Positions 49,159-57,147 of a DNA stretch of 64,000 nt are shown piece after piece (the first letter of the stretch is position 1; each line of letters begins with the position of its first letter). The position numbers and the translations under genes were made by a program. Below the pieces are notes generated by a model. The model searched no databases, had not been told where the DNA came from, and was given only the letters and a program-made list of their open reading frames with translations. The DNA comes from Chrysiogenes arsenatis DSM 11915 (lineage in GTDB: Bacteria; Chrysiogenota; Chrysiogenetes; Chrysiogenales; Chrysiogenaceae): assembly GCF_000469585.1 (NCBI RefSeq), contig NZ_KI273144.1, forward strand, positions 291,646 to 355,645, in the 5' to 3' direction.

Positions 49159-52078
49159 ATAGCCGCCCTCTGGAGCGCGCCCCAGCCGCCGCATCACGCT
49201 CGCGGAGCACCCGCTCCACCTCGCGCGCAATCGCCTGCGCATCGGCGCCGGACGCAACTTCGATTTTAATTTCATAGCGTTGATTATTATTGATTGTGGT
49301 CGCACTCGACGTCACAGGAGCAGCCGCAGCAGGAGCGGGAGCGGGAGCGGGAGCGGGAGAAAGAGAAGACAACACTGGAGCAGGCAGACCAGCAAGCTCC
49401 GGTGAATACACCGCCCTGCCGGATACATCGCTGACCGCAGGAAGGCCGGAAAGCTCCGGTGAATACACCGCCCTGCCGGACACATCGCTGACCGCAGGAA
49501 GGCCGGAAAGCTCCGGTGAATACACCGCCCTGCCAGACACATCGCTGACCGCAGGCAGACCGGAAAGCTCCGGCGAATACACCGCCCTGCCGGATACATC
49601 GCTGACCGCAGGAAGGCCGGAAAGCTCCGGTGAATACACCGCCCTGCCGGACACATCGCTGACCGCAGGCAGACCGGAAAGCTCCGGTGAATACACCGCC
49701 CTGCCGGACACATCGCTGACCGCAGGAAGGCCGGAAAGCTCCGGTGAATACACCGCCCTGCCGGATACATCGCTGACCGCAGGAAGGCCGGAAAGCTCCG
49801 GTGAATACACCGCCCTGCCGGACACATCGCTGACCGCAGGAAGGCCGGAAAGCTCCGGTGAATACACCGCCCTGCCAGACACATCGCTGACCGCAGGCAG
49901 ACCGGAAAGCTCCGGTGAATACACCGCCCTGCCGGACATCTTCGGCATAGCTGTCGGTGCCGCCTCTTGCGTGACTGGCATAAGCGGTGGCAGTGCTACT
50001 TCAGTAGCCGCCACCGGACTTGCGACCAGCGTGGCTCCCACTGCTACAGCCTGTGCCGTGCGCACCAGCCCGCCGCGTTGCGGCTTCGTGGCAGCTTCCT
50101 CCTCTTGTGGCGACCCTTCACTGGATTTTCTGCCAAACAGACCGCCCACAAAACCCGCTAACTTTTCGCCAGCCGTAAACAACATCCCCAGCGGACTCTT
50201 TTCCCAGACCGACATTAAAAACGACACCCCATCAGCAAAGAGCGACTTTACCGAACCCCACAGCCCGGCAAAAAACCCTTTAATTGGCTCCCAGTAGGCA
50301 ATCACCAACCCCGCCGCCACCGCAATACCCGCAATCGCCAATCCCAGCGGATTGCTCATAATTGCAACACTCATAGCCCGAAACCCGAGCGATACCGCGC
50401 GCGTGGCCGAAACGACCATCACCGAACCGAGCGCCCATACCTTCTGTGCACCCGCCAATGCCCACGTGGAAATCGTCGAAAGATGGAGCGCCCTGCTCAC
50501 ACTTGTGAGCGCCAGAGCCACCTTCGGCGATGCCGCCAGCGTGGCAAAATATGCCGCCTGCAAACCTAGCCAGCCACCTTTTAAAAACAGCACCCCGACC
50601 GTCAGCGCTTTGGCCGCTGCCAGCACGCCAATAAATCCGACCGTCAAACCTACCGTCGTCCCTGTGACCACCGGAAAGCGCTCGCCCAGCCATTGCAGAC
50701 CAGTCGCCACCTTCCCAACCACACCCGCCAATAACTCCGCCGTCGGGTACAGCGTCGTGCCCACCGCTGCCGATAAATTGCCAATCTGCTGCCCTAAAAG
50801 CTCGAAGCCGCGACCACGTTGCATCGCCTTAGCCATCGCTTCCGTCTTATCTAAACCACCAGAGAGCGCCGTATTGATCTCTTGTGCTCCACTCCGCAGC
50901 GCCTCGCGCTGAGAAACCAGCAAATCTACCAGCGCTAACGCTTCTTGGTCGCCAAAGGCCGCGCGCAGCTCGTCTTTTGCCGACTGATCAATCACCCCGC
51001 CATACGACGCATGGATCTGATCCAGAATCTCCGGCACACTGCGCAACATCCCCGTGGCGCCATCAACAAAGTCCAGCCCCAGCGTATTGCCCGCCTTCGA
51101 GGCATTCGCCAGGAACGAACGGTACTTTGTGGCCGCTTCCGACCCGCCCATCGTCCGTTGCAGTGCCCCTAACACCGACAATTGATCTGCAAAACTCGCC
51201 CCAGCCGTGGTGGCTGTCGCTCCCAGCGCCCCCAGCGCTTGGCTCATCTGCGCCCCATCCGTCCGGAAGGACTGCACACTGGCTGAGATCCCCGCTGAAA
51301 AATACTTACCAAATTCAATATCGCGCTCTTCATCAGAGAGCGAGTTCCATCCCGCGACTACCTGCTGCCCAAACCCATCAAACTGATTGCGGTAAATACC
51401 GTATCCCTTGGCGAACAGCGTAGTCATTTCCGACGTCGTGCTCTTTGTCGCCGCCGCCGTCAGTGCCGCAATACGGGTAAATTCACCCACAGCCACATCG
51501 CCCAGCGTGACAATACCACTCTTCACATCGTAACTAGCACGGACAAAATCAGCCGTATTCGTCCCTGCCCATGTGCTGGAAAACGCCGTCCCAACACTGG
51601 TGATACTGGCAATCCCTGCTTCATCGATCCCCAGCGACGCAATTTCCCCTTGCGCCTTCATGATTTCGCCCCGCGCCGACACCAGCTTGCCGATGGAATA
51701 GAGCGACGCTGCCACCCCCATCAACCCTGACTTCGCCTCATCGAGCGCCTGCTTGTTCGCGTCAATCTCAATACGGATACGCGACTGCTTTTTCAGATTC
51801 ATCAGCGTGGAGTTCAGCCGCTGGCTCTCGCGATCCAGATTACTCACATCCACACCCGCCCGCTTCAGCGACTGCCCCAACACCATCAGACGGCCACTAT
51901 TCGCTTCGGCATCCTTGGACAGTTGACGGAACTCCTTGATTTCAAGACGTGTTTGACTTAACTTTTCCGTTGTCTCGCCAATCGTTGCCAGTGAACGGTT
52001 CGCGCCGTTCATCGCCGCCGAAAAGGAGGAACCTAATGTCGCGCCAATCACAACACCCAGCGTTAAACTCTTACTCAT
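49151..52078 (-). CDS. Tail tape-measure protein with tandem 19-residue repeats
   Basis: A 975-aa tape-measure protein that sets tail length and is injected with the DNA. The first 150 residues are helical. A central TMP core (about 170-430) and hydrophobic stretches near 435-580 follow. Residues about 713-895 are ten copies of a 19-aa unit (SGRAVYSPELSGLPAVSDV), nine complete and the last altered. An Ala-Pro run and a short C-terminal helix close the protein. AAGGAGG lies 8 nt before the ATG. The start overlaps an opposite-strand gene by 43 bp. Confidence 0.92.
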   Translation of the reverse strand: MSKSLTLGVVIGATLGSSFSAAMNGANRSLATIGETTEKLSQTRLEIKEFRQLSKDAEANSGRLMVLGQSLKRAGVDVSNLDRESQRLNSTLMNLKKQSRIRIEIDANKQALDEAKSGLMGVAASLYSIGKLVSARGEIMKAQGEIASLGIDEAGIASITSVGTAFSSTWAGTNTADFVRASYDVKSGIVTLGDVAVGEFTRIAALTAAATKSTTSEMTTLFAKGYGIYRNQFDGFGQQVVAGWNSLSDEERDIEFGKYFSAGISASVQSFRTDGAQMSQALGALGATATTAGASFADQLSVLGALQRTMGGSEAATKYRSFLANASKAGNTLGLDFVDGATGMLRSVPEILDQIHASYGGVIDQSAKDELRAAFGDQEALALVDLLVSQREALRSGAQEINTALSGGLDKTEAMAKAMQRGRGFELLGQQIGNLSAAVGTTLYPTAELLAGVVGKVATGLQWLGERFPVVTGTTVGLTVGFIGVLAAAKALTVGVLFLKGGWLGLQAAYFATLAASPKVALALTSVSRALHLSTISTWALAGAQKVWALGSVMVVSATRAVSLGFRAMSVAIMSNPLGLAIAGIAVAAGLVIAYWEPIKGFFAGLWGSVKSLFADGVSFLMSVWEKSPLGMLFTAGEKLAGFVGGLFGRKSSEGSPQEEEAATKPQRGGLVRTAQAVAVGATLVASPVAATEVALPPLMPVTQEAAPTAMPKMSGRAVYSPELSGLPAVSDVSGRAVYSPELSGLPAVSDVSGRAVYSPELSGLPAVSDVSGRAVYSPELSGLPAVSDVSGRAVYSPELSGLPAVSDVSGRAVYSPELSGLPAVSDVSGRAVYSPELSGLPAVSDVSGRAVYSPELSGLPAVSDVSGRAVYSPELSGLPAVSDVSGRAVYSPELAGLPAPVLSSLSPAPAPAPAPAAAAPVTSSATTINNNQRYEIKIEVASGADAQAIAREVERVLRERDAAAGARSRGRLYD
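49395..49941 (-). repeat. 57-bp tandem repeat array inside the tape-measure gene
   Basis: Ten units, about 9.6 complete, with an exact 57-bp period: the same AGC begins at 49395 and at 49908, nine periods apart. Units differ only by a few synonymous changes (for example GGAAGG/GGCAGA and GATACA/GACACA), indicating recent duplication or gene conversion. Confidence 0.95.
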
Positions 52079-52248
52079 CGCGCATTGCCCTCCTTTTCAC
52101 CGCCGCTCTACTCTATTGGCTCTTTCATGAACTCAACGTCCCCAGTGCCACCTGGCTGCACTACACCTTTGCCGGACTCATTGCCGCCCTATTTCTCTAC
52201 CCCGCCGTGCGTGCCATCGTGCGCACCCTTGCTGGGTGGTGGCGTTAG
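52036..52248 (+). CDS. Small two-helix membrane protein on the opposite strand of the tail operon
   Basis: A 70-aa protein starting at ATG 52036 with AAAGGAGG 6 nt upstream, stronger than most sites nearby. It has a short polar head (MSRQSQHPALNSYSS), two hydrophobic segments (IALLFTAALLYWLF and TFAGLIAALFLYPAV) and a basic tail. It overlaps the 5' end of the tape-measure gene by 43 bp and its stop overlaps the gpE' stop. It fills the 166 bp gap between E' and tape measure. Function unknown. A phage membrane or host-modifying protein is possible, and chance coding cannot be excluded. Confidence 0.5.
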   Translation: MSRQSQHPALNSYSSRIALLFTAALLYWLFHELNVPSATWLHYTFAGLIAALFLYPAVRAIVRTLAGWWR

Positions 52249-52612
52249 CGGCGCGCCTGCCGCACCGCTTCCAACCATTCGAACAACTCCCCCAGCTCCA
52301 TCTCCATTAAATCGCTATAACTCCAACGGGTATAACTACTGAGCGACAACACCGCCTGCCGCAGCGCCGCCGGACTCACACTAAAAAATCGCGATACCCC
52401 TCTTGCAACTGCTTAAAGTCGACGATATGCAGCTCCTCAATCGTTTCCGGAGTCACCTCGCACAAGTTCGCCAAGAGCCGCACATCGCGCTCTTCTTGCA
52501 TCTTTGACGACTTCGCCGCCGCCAGCTCGTCACGCACACGGGGAGCGCGCATCGTCAACACCTTCACCTCAGCCCCATCCACCGTAATCGGATGCTTTAA
52601 GTTGATTTGCAT
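52245..52612 (-). CDS. Tail assembly chaperones gpE and gpE' (frameshift pair)
   Basis: gpE is 78 aa (52376-52612: MQINLKHPITVDGAEVKVLT, then EERDVRLLANLCEVTPETIEEL and DFKQLQEGYRDFLV). Just before its stop a -1 shift at 52382-52388 opens a 45-codon extension ending at 52245 with Trp-rich SYSDLMEMELGELFEWLEAV. This is the E/E' arrangement of P2-type tails, where the extended form helps load the tape measure. Both lie between tube and tape-measure genes, as expected. Confidence 0.85.
52382..52388 (-). other. Slippery heptamer for programmed -1 frameshift
   Basis: On the minus strand the sequence T TTT TTA in the gpE frame fits the X XXY YYZ rule and lies two codons before the gpE stop. Slipping back one base enters the E' frame at AGT-GTG-AGT. 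Confidence 0.8.
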
Positions 52613-52622
52613 AACCCCTCCC

Positions 52623-53126
52623 CTACAGTCCGATATTAGCGCGCGTCGCCGCCATCTGATCTACCCCGCCAATAATCCGGCGCATCGCCAGAATATCGAT
52701 ATCGTGAATGACTTCGCCGCTGTGGGTGTATTTATAGGCACGTACCGACACCATCACTTTGAGCGTCGCCTTCTCGCCCGCCTTCCAGTTCCCTTGATCG
52801 ATCTCGCGGACTTTCCCCACCAGATTGATCACTACCGGCTGCTTATCGCCATCCTCGCTCTCCACCGACCCACGCATCGTGAGTGGCGTCGTTGTCCCCG
52901 GCGCCAACCCAAACTGCTTAAGCACGTCCTTATCGTATTTTGACAACGTGAATTCGCACTCCAGCTTCTCCATCCCAAACTCAATATCCACCGGAGCATC
53001 CATTCCACCGCCGCGAAACTCCTCCGTCTTCATCGTCAACTTTGGCGGAGTCAGCTCATCGACATTGCCCGCATACCCGCGCCCATCAATAAACAGACTA
53101 AAGTTGCGTAAAATATGATCCAACAT
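52623..53126 (-). CDS. Major tail tube protein (FII-like)
   Basis: A 167-aa P2 FII-type tube subunit: ILRNFSLFIDGRGYAGNVDELTPPKLT, EFRGGGMDAPVDIEFGMEKLE and the C-terminal HSGEVIHDIDILAMRRIIGGVD. It directly follows the sheath gene, as in P2-type tails. Confidence 0.92.
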   Translation of the reverse strand: MLDHILRNFSLFIDGRGYAGNVDELTPPKLTMKTEEFRGGGMDAPVDIEFGMEKLECEFTLSKYDKDVLKQFGLAPGTTTPLTMRGSVESEDGDKQPVVINLVGKVREIDQGNWKAGEKATLKVMVSVRAYKYTHSGEVIHDIDILAMRRIIGGVDQMAATRANIGL

Positions 53127-53137
53127 AGAGAAACCTC

Positions 53138-54340
53138 CTAGAGCACCTGCTCAAAGTAATCATCCACCATCCGGCTACGGAACGTCACATGCTCAGCGGG
53201 GGCAGGAGGAGTGAAGTCAAAATCAAAAAACACCTTGCCCGCTGCCAAATTCGACGGCGTATTCAGCTCGCTATCCACCCAGCACTTCCCGCCAAGAATC
53301 GCGCCGATCACCGTTAAGTGACTCAAATAGTTATTGACCCCCTCAACAACATCTTCCAGATAGGTCTTCGTGATATTGCGGTCGACGGCCCACATATGTG
53401 CCCGCAGCAGCGATTCATTGATCATATCCGCCGTGCGGACGACCGAAAGGAACGCCCACTTTGGATCCATGGAAAGAGTACGGTTCCCCCATAGACGGTA
53501 GCCCCCTTGCCGGATGATCGTCGCCACATCCTTTTCGTTGAGCAAATTGGCACGGGCATTAGCGTCGCCGAGCGTAAAGTCCACTGGCCGCGTGGTGCCG
53601 ATAATGCCGTACATCTCGCGGTTCGATGGCGACCACCAGAACCCGCGCTCCGCGTCACTCTTAGCAATCATCCCCGCAACACGCGCCGAGCAAGGCTCAA
53701 TCACCACCTCGCCATCCGCAAACACCTTTACCCCCGGATCCACCAGATACACACGGCGCGACCCAAAATCACCTGCATAGGCAATCGCATCAGCATCGTT
53801 CGTATCCGGGCCATCAGCAATAATCACCGCACGCAGACGGTCGGCAATGCCAAGCAGCTCGGCCACTACTGGGTTTACCAGATAACTCCCCGGCGTCAGC
53901 GGATCCTCAGGGCGGAAACCAGTAAAGCCCGGTGCGCACAAAATACGCGGCGCAAACCCCAACACACTCTCTGCTGCGAGAAGAGCCTGCACTCCCGTGT
54001 AGGCACCCGTCCCCACATCCACACCGCCGATCACATTCGTCATCGTGGCGGCTAGTGTCAGTCCCTCTTCCACGCGGATCACGACCACTACCGCACCCGC
54101 CTGATCAAGAATGCCATCCATCGCATCAGGCAACGTCCCCGCACGATCCCCAACCGTATCAAGAGCAGCCGCCTCTATGCGACTCCCCGCAATCAACACC
54201 GGCGTGTTTAAAGGGAACTTCACCGGATCAGCATCCGGCGCCGTCCCTACCAGACCGATCACACTGGAGCGCACCGTCTGGATCGGACGAGGCCCCGAAT
54301 CAATTTCAACAATCTCAACCCCGTGCAAAAAACTCGACAT
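53138..54340 (-). CDS. Tail sheath protein (FI-like)
   Basis: The 400-aa contractile sheath subunit. The N-terminus HGVEIVEIDSGPRPIQTVRSSVIGLVGTAPDAD, the VVVVIRVEEG strand and RLWGNRTLS with the C-terminal domain (RNITKTYLEDVVEGVNNYLSHL) match P2 FI. Its presence shows a myovirus-type tail. Confidence 0.94.
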   Translation of the reverse strand: MSSFLHGVEIVEIDSGPRPIQTVRSSVIGLVGTAPDADPVKFPLNTPVLIAGSRIEAAALDTVGDRAGTLPDAMDGILDQAGAVVVVIRVEEGLTLAATMTNVIGGVDVGTGAYTGVQALLAAESVLGFAPRILCAPGFTGFRPEDPLTPGSYLVNPVVAELLGIADRLRAVIIADGPDTNDADAIAYAGDFGSRRVYLVDPGVKVFADGEVVIEPCSARVAGMIAKSDAERGFWWSPSNREMYGIIGTTRPVDFTLGDANARANLLNEKDVATIIRQGGYRLWGNRTLSMDPKWAFLSVVRTADMINESLLRAHMWAVDRNITKTYLEDVVEGVNNYLSHLTVIGAILGGKCWVDSELNTPSNLAAGKVFFDFDFTPPAPAEHVTFRSRMVDDYFEQVL

Positions 54341-54343
54341 GGC

Positions 54344-54544
54344 CTACTCCTTTGCGCTTGCAGCGGGCTTTTCTTTGCCCCCCTGCGGTTTGGCGGCCTG
54401 ACCCGCCGGACGAACTTTCCCTGCTAACAGCCAATACTTCGCCTGTCTGGGACTCAAACTCACCACCTGACCCTCCGCCACAATACTGCCGTCCGGCAGC
54501 GCCAGTGGTCTGGTCGCAATACACTGCATTGGTGCACTCGGCAT
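54344..54544 (-). CDS. Small DUF2635/gp38-type protein
   Basis: A 66-aa protein directly before the sheath gene, where Mu-like phages encode a DUF2635 protein of similar size. The PLALPDGSIVAEGQVVSLSPRQAKYWLLAGKV pattern fits loosely, with a Lys/Ala-rich tail. The ATG at 54544 follows AGGAGG. Confidence 0.65.
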   Translation of the reverse strand: MPSAPMQCIATRPLALPDGSIVAEGQVVSLSPRQAKYWLLAGKVRPAGQAAKPQGGKEKPAASAKE

Positions 54545-54554
54545 ACAAAACCTC

Positions 54555-54770
54555 CTAATAGACTTTTCCCGTATGTTCACTATCCGGCGCTCCCGACGTG
54601 GTTTCCACCACCGCATTCGCCGTAATCTCATCAATGATCCCCTGGCAAAACGCCTCCAACACCTGCCTGCGGTAATTCATCACCGCGCCGCCGTCAGAAC
54701 TCTGGTGCGCTGAAACCGCAGCCAGCCGTAATTCGACAAAATTCGCCATACTCTCTTTGGTCAATGGCAT
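54555..54770 (-). CDS. Small phage protein of unknown function
   Basis: A 71-aa helical protein (MPLTKESMANFVELRLAAV...) that I do not recognise. Its ATG overlaps the gpV stop (ATGA), so it is part of the tail operon. It lies between the spike protein and the DUF2635-type gene. Confidence 0.6.
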   Translation of the reverse strand: MPLTKESMANFVELRLAAVSAHQSSDGGAVMNYRRQVLEAFCQGIIDEITANAVVETTSGAPDSEHTGKVY

Positions 54771-55342
54771 CAGAAACTCTCCCGCACGGTCGGTGAGATG
54801 TGGGGGTGCGGTTTCCCCGTAAAGGCGCACAGGCATTCACCCTGCACCGCCCCTTTAAGAGCACCCGAACCACCATCGATATCGACCGTCCCCTTGGCAA
54901 TCAGCGTCGCTTTCCCTTGCACCGTAATGTCGGCCTGGCCAGCAACGTCAAACTTCAGGTCGCCCGTGGTGTTGACATGCCACCTGCCAGCAGCGCGGTC
55001 GTATTCCATAAAACCACCATCGCCATAGTCAATACGGTGTACCGTCGGACGGTTCTGGCTGCCCGGGTGTGCCGCCTGATAGATAGCCGGAAGTGCGACC
55101 GCCTGTGCCGGATCACCACACGGCGAGAGTAAAATCACCTGCTCGCCGACTTCCGGCGCCCACCACTCGTTATCCAGCGATGCGCGGCGGGTGAGCCACG
55201 GAATCCACCCCGTCAGTAGTTCACCGCTTTGCACCCGCACGCGGTGTAACGCATAGTCAGCCTGCGCAATCGTGCCGTAGCGGATCAGGTTATCCAGTCG
55301 CCGCTCCAGCTCTGCTACCCGAAAATCCATCGGTATCTCCAT
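54770..55342 (-). CDS. Baseplate spike assembly protein V
   Basis: A 190-aa gpV-type protein. The OB-fold part includes RVQSGELLTGWIPWLTRRAS and EVGEQVILLSPCGDP. The C-terminal half is a beta-helix-like strand repeat (LKFDVAGQADITVQGKATLIAKGTVDI) forming the membrane-piercing spike. It ends near HPHISPTV, where P2-type spikes bind metal. Confidence 0.87.
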   Translation of the reverse strand: MEIPMDFRVAELERRLDNLIRYGTIAQADYALHRVRVQSGELLTGWIPWLTRRASLDNEWWAPEVGEQVILLSPCGDPAQAVALPAIYQAAHPGSQNRPTVHRIDYGDGGFMEYDRAAGRWHVNTTGDLKFDVAGQADITVQGKATLIAKGTVDIDGGSGALKGAVQGECLCAFTGKPHPHISPTVRESF

Positions 55343-55899
55343 TACTCCACCCCGATCTGCCAGTAGTCATCCTCGTGCGGAATGCCAATCTCTGGCGTAA
55401 AGCCAACATAGAGCGACGTCGGCAATACCCCGTCCGGGCCATCGTCCCAGCGAGTCCCGAGCCGCACCTTCTGCCGCCAGCTCACCGCCCAGAATGCCAC
55501 CGCCGCGCGATCCACATCGCCCGAGTAAAAGTTTTCTGCCTGCACCGCCGTGGCCGGAAATGCCCACGGCAACCCCCAGCGCTGAAACGGCAGGTGCAAC
55601 GCCAGCGCTTCGACAATGTTCAGTGCCGCCACATCCTTTAAAAGCTGCCGCTGATCACTTGTCACCACAAAGGCTGCCATCGCGAGTTCCAGTCCGCGCT
55701 CGCCCGTCGATAGCTCTTCCGCCGCGACCATTCCCAGCGTTGCCACCAACACTGACGGAGTCGTCGCCGACAGGCGCCGCAACTCCGCCAGGTCAAAGCG
55801 TCCCGGATGGGGACGACATTCGCGCAAATGGGGCAAGCGGGTGGCCACATCGGCCACTATCGTGCGTCGCAGCAGATCAATTGACGGTATCTCACTCAT
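55342..55899 (-). CDS. Gp37-like DUF1834 phage protein
   Basis: A 185-aa protein with the size, position and pattern of Mu gp37/DUF1834: an N-terminal helix, central SVLVATLGMVAAEELSTG and a C-terminal VAFWAVSWRQKVRLG. It probably acts in the head-tail connection. It overlaps gpG by 4 nt and shares a base with gpV. Confidence 0.7.
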   Translation of the reverse strand: MSEIPSIDLLRRTIVADVATRLPHLRECRPHPGRFDLAELRRLSATTPSVLVATLGMVAAEELSTGERGLELAMAAFVVTSDQRQLLKDVAALNIVEALALHLPFQRWGLPWAFPATAVQAENFYSGDVDRAAVAFWAVSWRQKVRLGTRWDDGPDGVLPTSLYVGFTPEIGIPHEDDYWQIGVE

Positions 55900-56360
55900 G
55901 CTAAAACCCTTTCCATCCAGTCTCTGACCGTCCCTTCTAGGTCATCAAACTCTGCCACGCTCACTGGCAGAAACGGACGCGCCGGAATCTTCACCTTGCG
56001 CCCGCGACCAGCACGGCCACCCAGTTGGTGGATCGCGCCATAGGCCACATTGGTGCCGCCGTATACCCCAATCGTCGCCTGCTGTGCATTCGCATCCCAG
56101 TCAATGGAATTCATCAGCACATTTGACAACCGCAGCGTGTCGCCCATCTCAGCCTCAGCACGCTGTGAAACCTTCCAGGGCTGGCCACCCGGAGCCCGCT
56201 GATCGTGAAAAGCCAGCCGTGCCGTAGCAACTCCCGACTCGCCAATCTCTTCAAACAGCCCGCGCAGTTCGCCACTGGTAGCGAGTAGCGAGAGCCGATT
56301 GAGCGTCCGCTGCAACTGCTCCAGCCCTTCCAGATCAACATGCAGCGCGACCCCACTCAT
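55896..56360 (-). CDS. Virion morphogenesis protein gpG-like
   Basis: A 154-aa protein of the phage virion morphogenesis/tail completion family: LLRGLFEEIGE-like region, FHDQRAPGGQPWKVSQRA, LRLSNVLMNSI and YGAIHQLGGRAGRGRKVKIPARPFL. It finishes the head-tail junction. The start at 56360 overlaps the upstream stop (ATGA). Confidence 0.82.
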   Translation of the reverse strand: MSGVALHVDLEGLEQLQRTLNRLSLLATSGELRGLFEEIGESGVATARLAFHDQRAPGGQPWKVSQRAEAEMGDTLRLSNVLMNSIDWDANAQQATIGVYGGTNVAYGAIHQLGGRAGRGRKVKIPARPFLPVSVAEFDDLEGTVRDWMERVLA

Positions 56361-56734
56361 GAATACTCCTCCACGTTGGGAAAGATCAGCGTCGTGCGAC
56401 CGGCCAGCAGTGCCCGTTCCGCGTAATGCCAAACAAACTCACGCAGCCGTGCTGCTTTTTCGTAAGGGTTTTGCCGGTAGCCAACGCGCACCAGCTGGTA
56501 GCTATAGCGAGTCATCATGATCAAGCGCCCTTCGCGTGCCATCTGCTCCATATGGGCAATCTCGTGGCGCAGCACCATCGTCCGCTCTTCACCCGTCAGT
56601 GACTCCATCAGATAGATCGTCCCCCAGCACGACGCAAAGCCCGTGAATCCGCGCAGTTCCATAAACCAGCGCATCACACCGCGCGGCGCGGCAACGCGGC
56701 ATGTCATGATGTGAGGGCGAAACAATGCCAACAT
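56357..56734 (-). CDS. Phage protein with HExxH metallopeptidase-like motif
   Basis: A 125-aa protein. HEIAHMEQM in the middle is a zinc-peptidase-type HExxH, and a WHYAERALL helix follows. A strand-turn-strand before it (FTGFASCWGTIYLMES) is in keeping with small minimal gluzincin-like folds. It lies between gp36- and gpG-type genes with overlaps at both ends. Activity is not proven by the motif. Confidence 0.65.
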   Translation of the reverse strand: MLALFRPHIMTCRVAAPRGVMRWFMELRGFTGFASCWGTIYLMESLTGEERTMVLRHEIAHMEQMAREGRLIMMTRYSYQLVRVGYRQNPYEKAARLREFVWHYAERALLAGRTTLIFPNVEEYS

Positions 56735-57144
56735 CAGAACCCCCGCAAGTCAAAGCGCTTTGGAGGCGTGGCCACCTGAAACTCTGCACGCTGCGCAGGC
56801 TCATCCGCCGCCGCAATCCCGAGCGACATCCGCCCCGCCGCAATCGCTTCCAGAATCCGTACCGCCGCCTTGTAACGGTCGTCACGCTCGTCAGTCTTAC
56901 GGTCTCCACTCAGTAGCTGCACCGCAATATCGACATTGAGCCGCCGCAGCAGTGGGGGATAGGGTTGCTTGATCGGGAGCAGATTGCGCGCCGTCAAGTA
57001 GCCGTCTATCTCCGCCGCTGCTGCTTCCAGATTGCGCACAATGCGCGGCTCATCCAGCAACTGCGGGTCTTCAGGATCACGTGCTAAGCTGTAGAGCAGA
57101 TCCTCGCCATACTGCGCACTGATATCAGCTACCGTGGCGTACAT
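56734..57144 (-). CDS. Gp36-like DUF1320 head-tail connector protein
   Basis: A 136-aa protein matching Mu gp36/DUF1320: MYATVADISAQYGEDLLYSLA, then AAAEIDGYLTARNLLPI and LRRLNVDIAVQLLSG. It sits directly after the capsid gene and should bind at the head vertex. Confidence 0.85.
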   Translation of the reverse strand: MYATVADISAQYGEDLLYSLARDPEDPQLLDEPRIVRNLEAAAAEIDGYLTARNLLPIKQPYPPLLRRLNVDIAVQLLSGDRKTDERDDRYKAAVRILEAIAAGRMSLGIAAADEPAQRAEFQVATPPKRFDLRGF

Positions 57145-57147
57145 GAC

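Noticed and set aside
48460-49269. 269-codon plus-strand frame over the gpD, gpX and gpU genes
   Set aside because: It spans three real overlapping minus-strand genes and has no motif or ribosome site.
49395-49941. CRISPR array
   Set aside because: Regular repeats, but there are no unique spacers. The units abut directly and encode protein repeats in frame.
49290-50297. 335-codon plus-strand frame over the tape-measure repeats
   Set aside because: It is open because the 57-bp repeat has a period divisible by three and lacks stops on the other strand. It has no ribosome site, and the minus-strand tape measure is clearly real.
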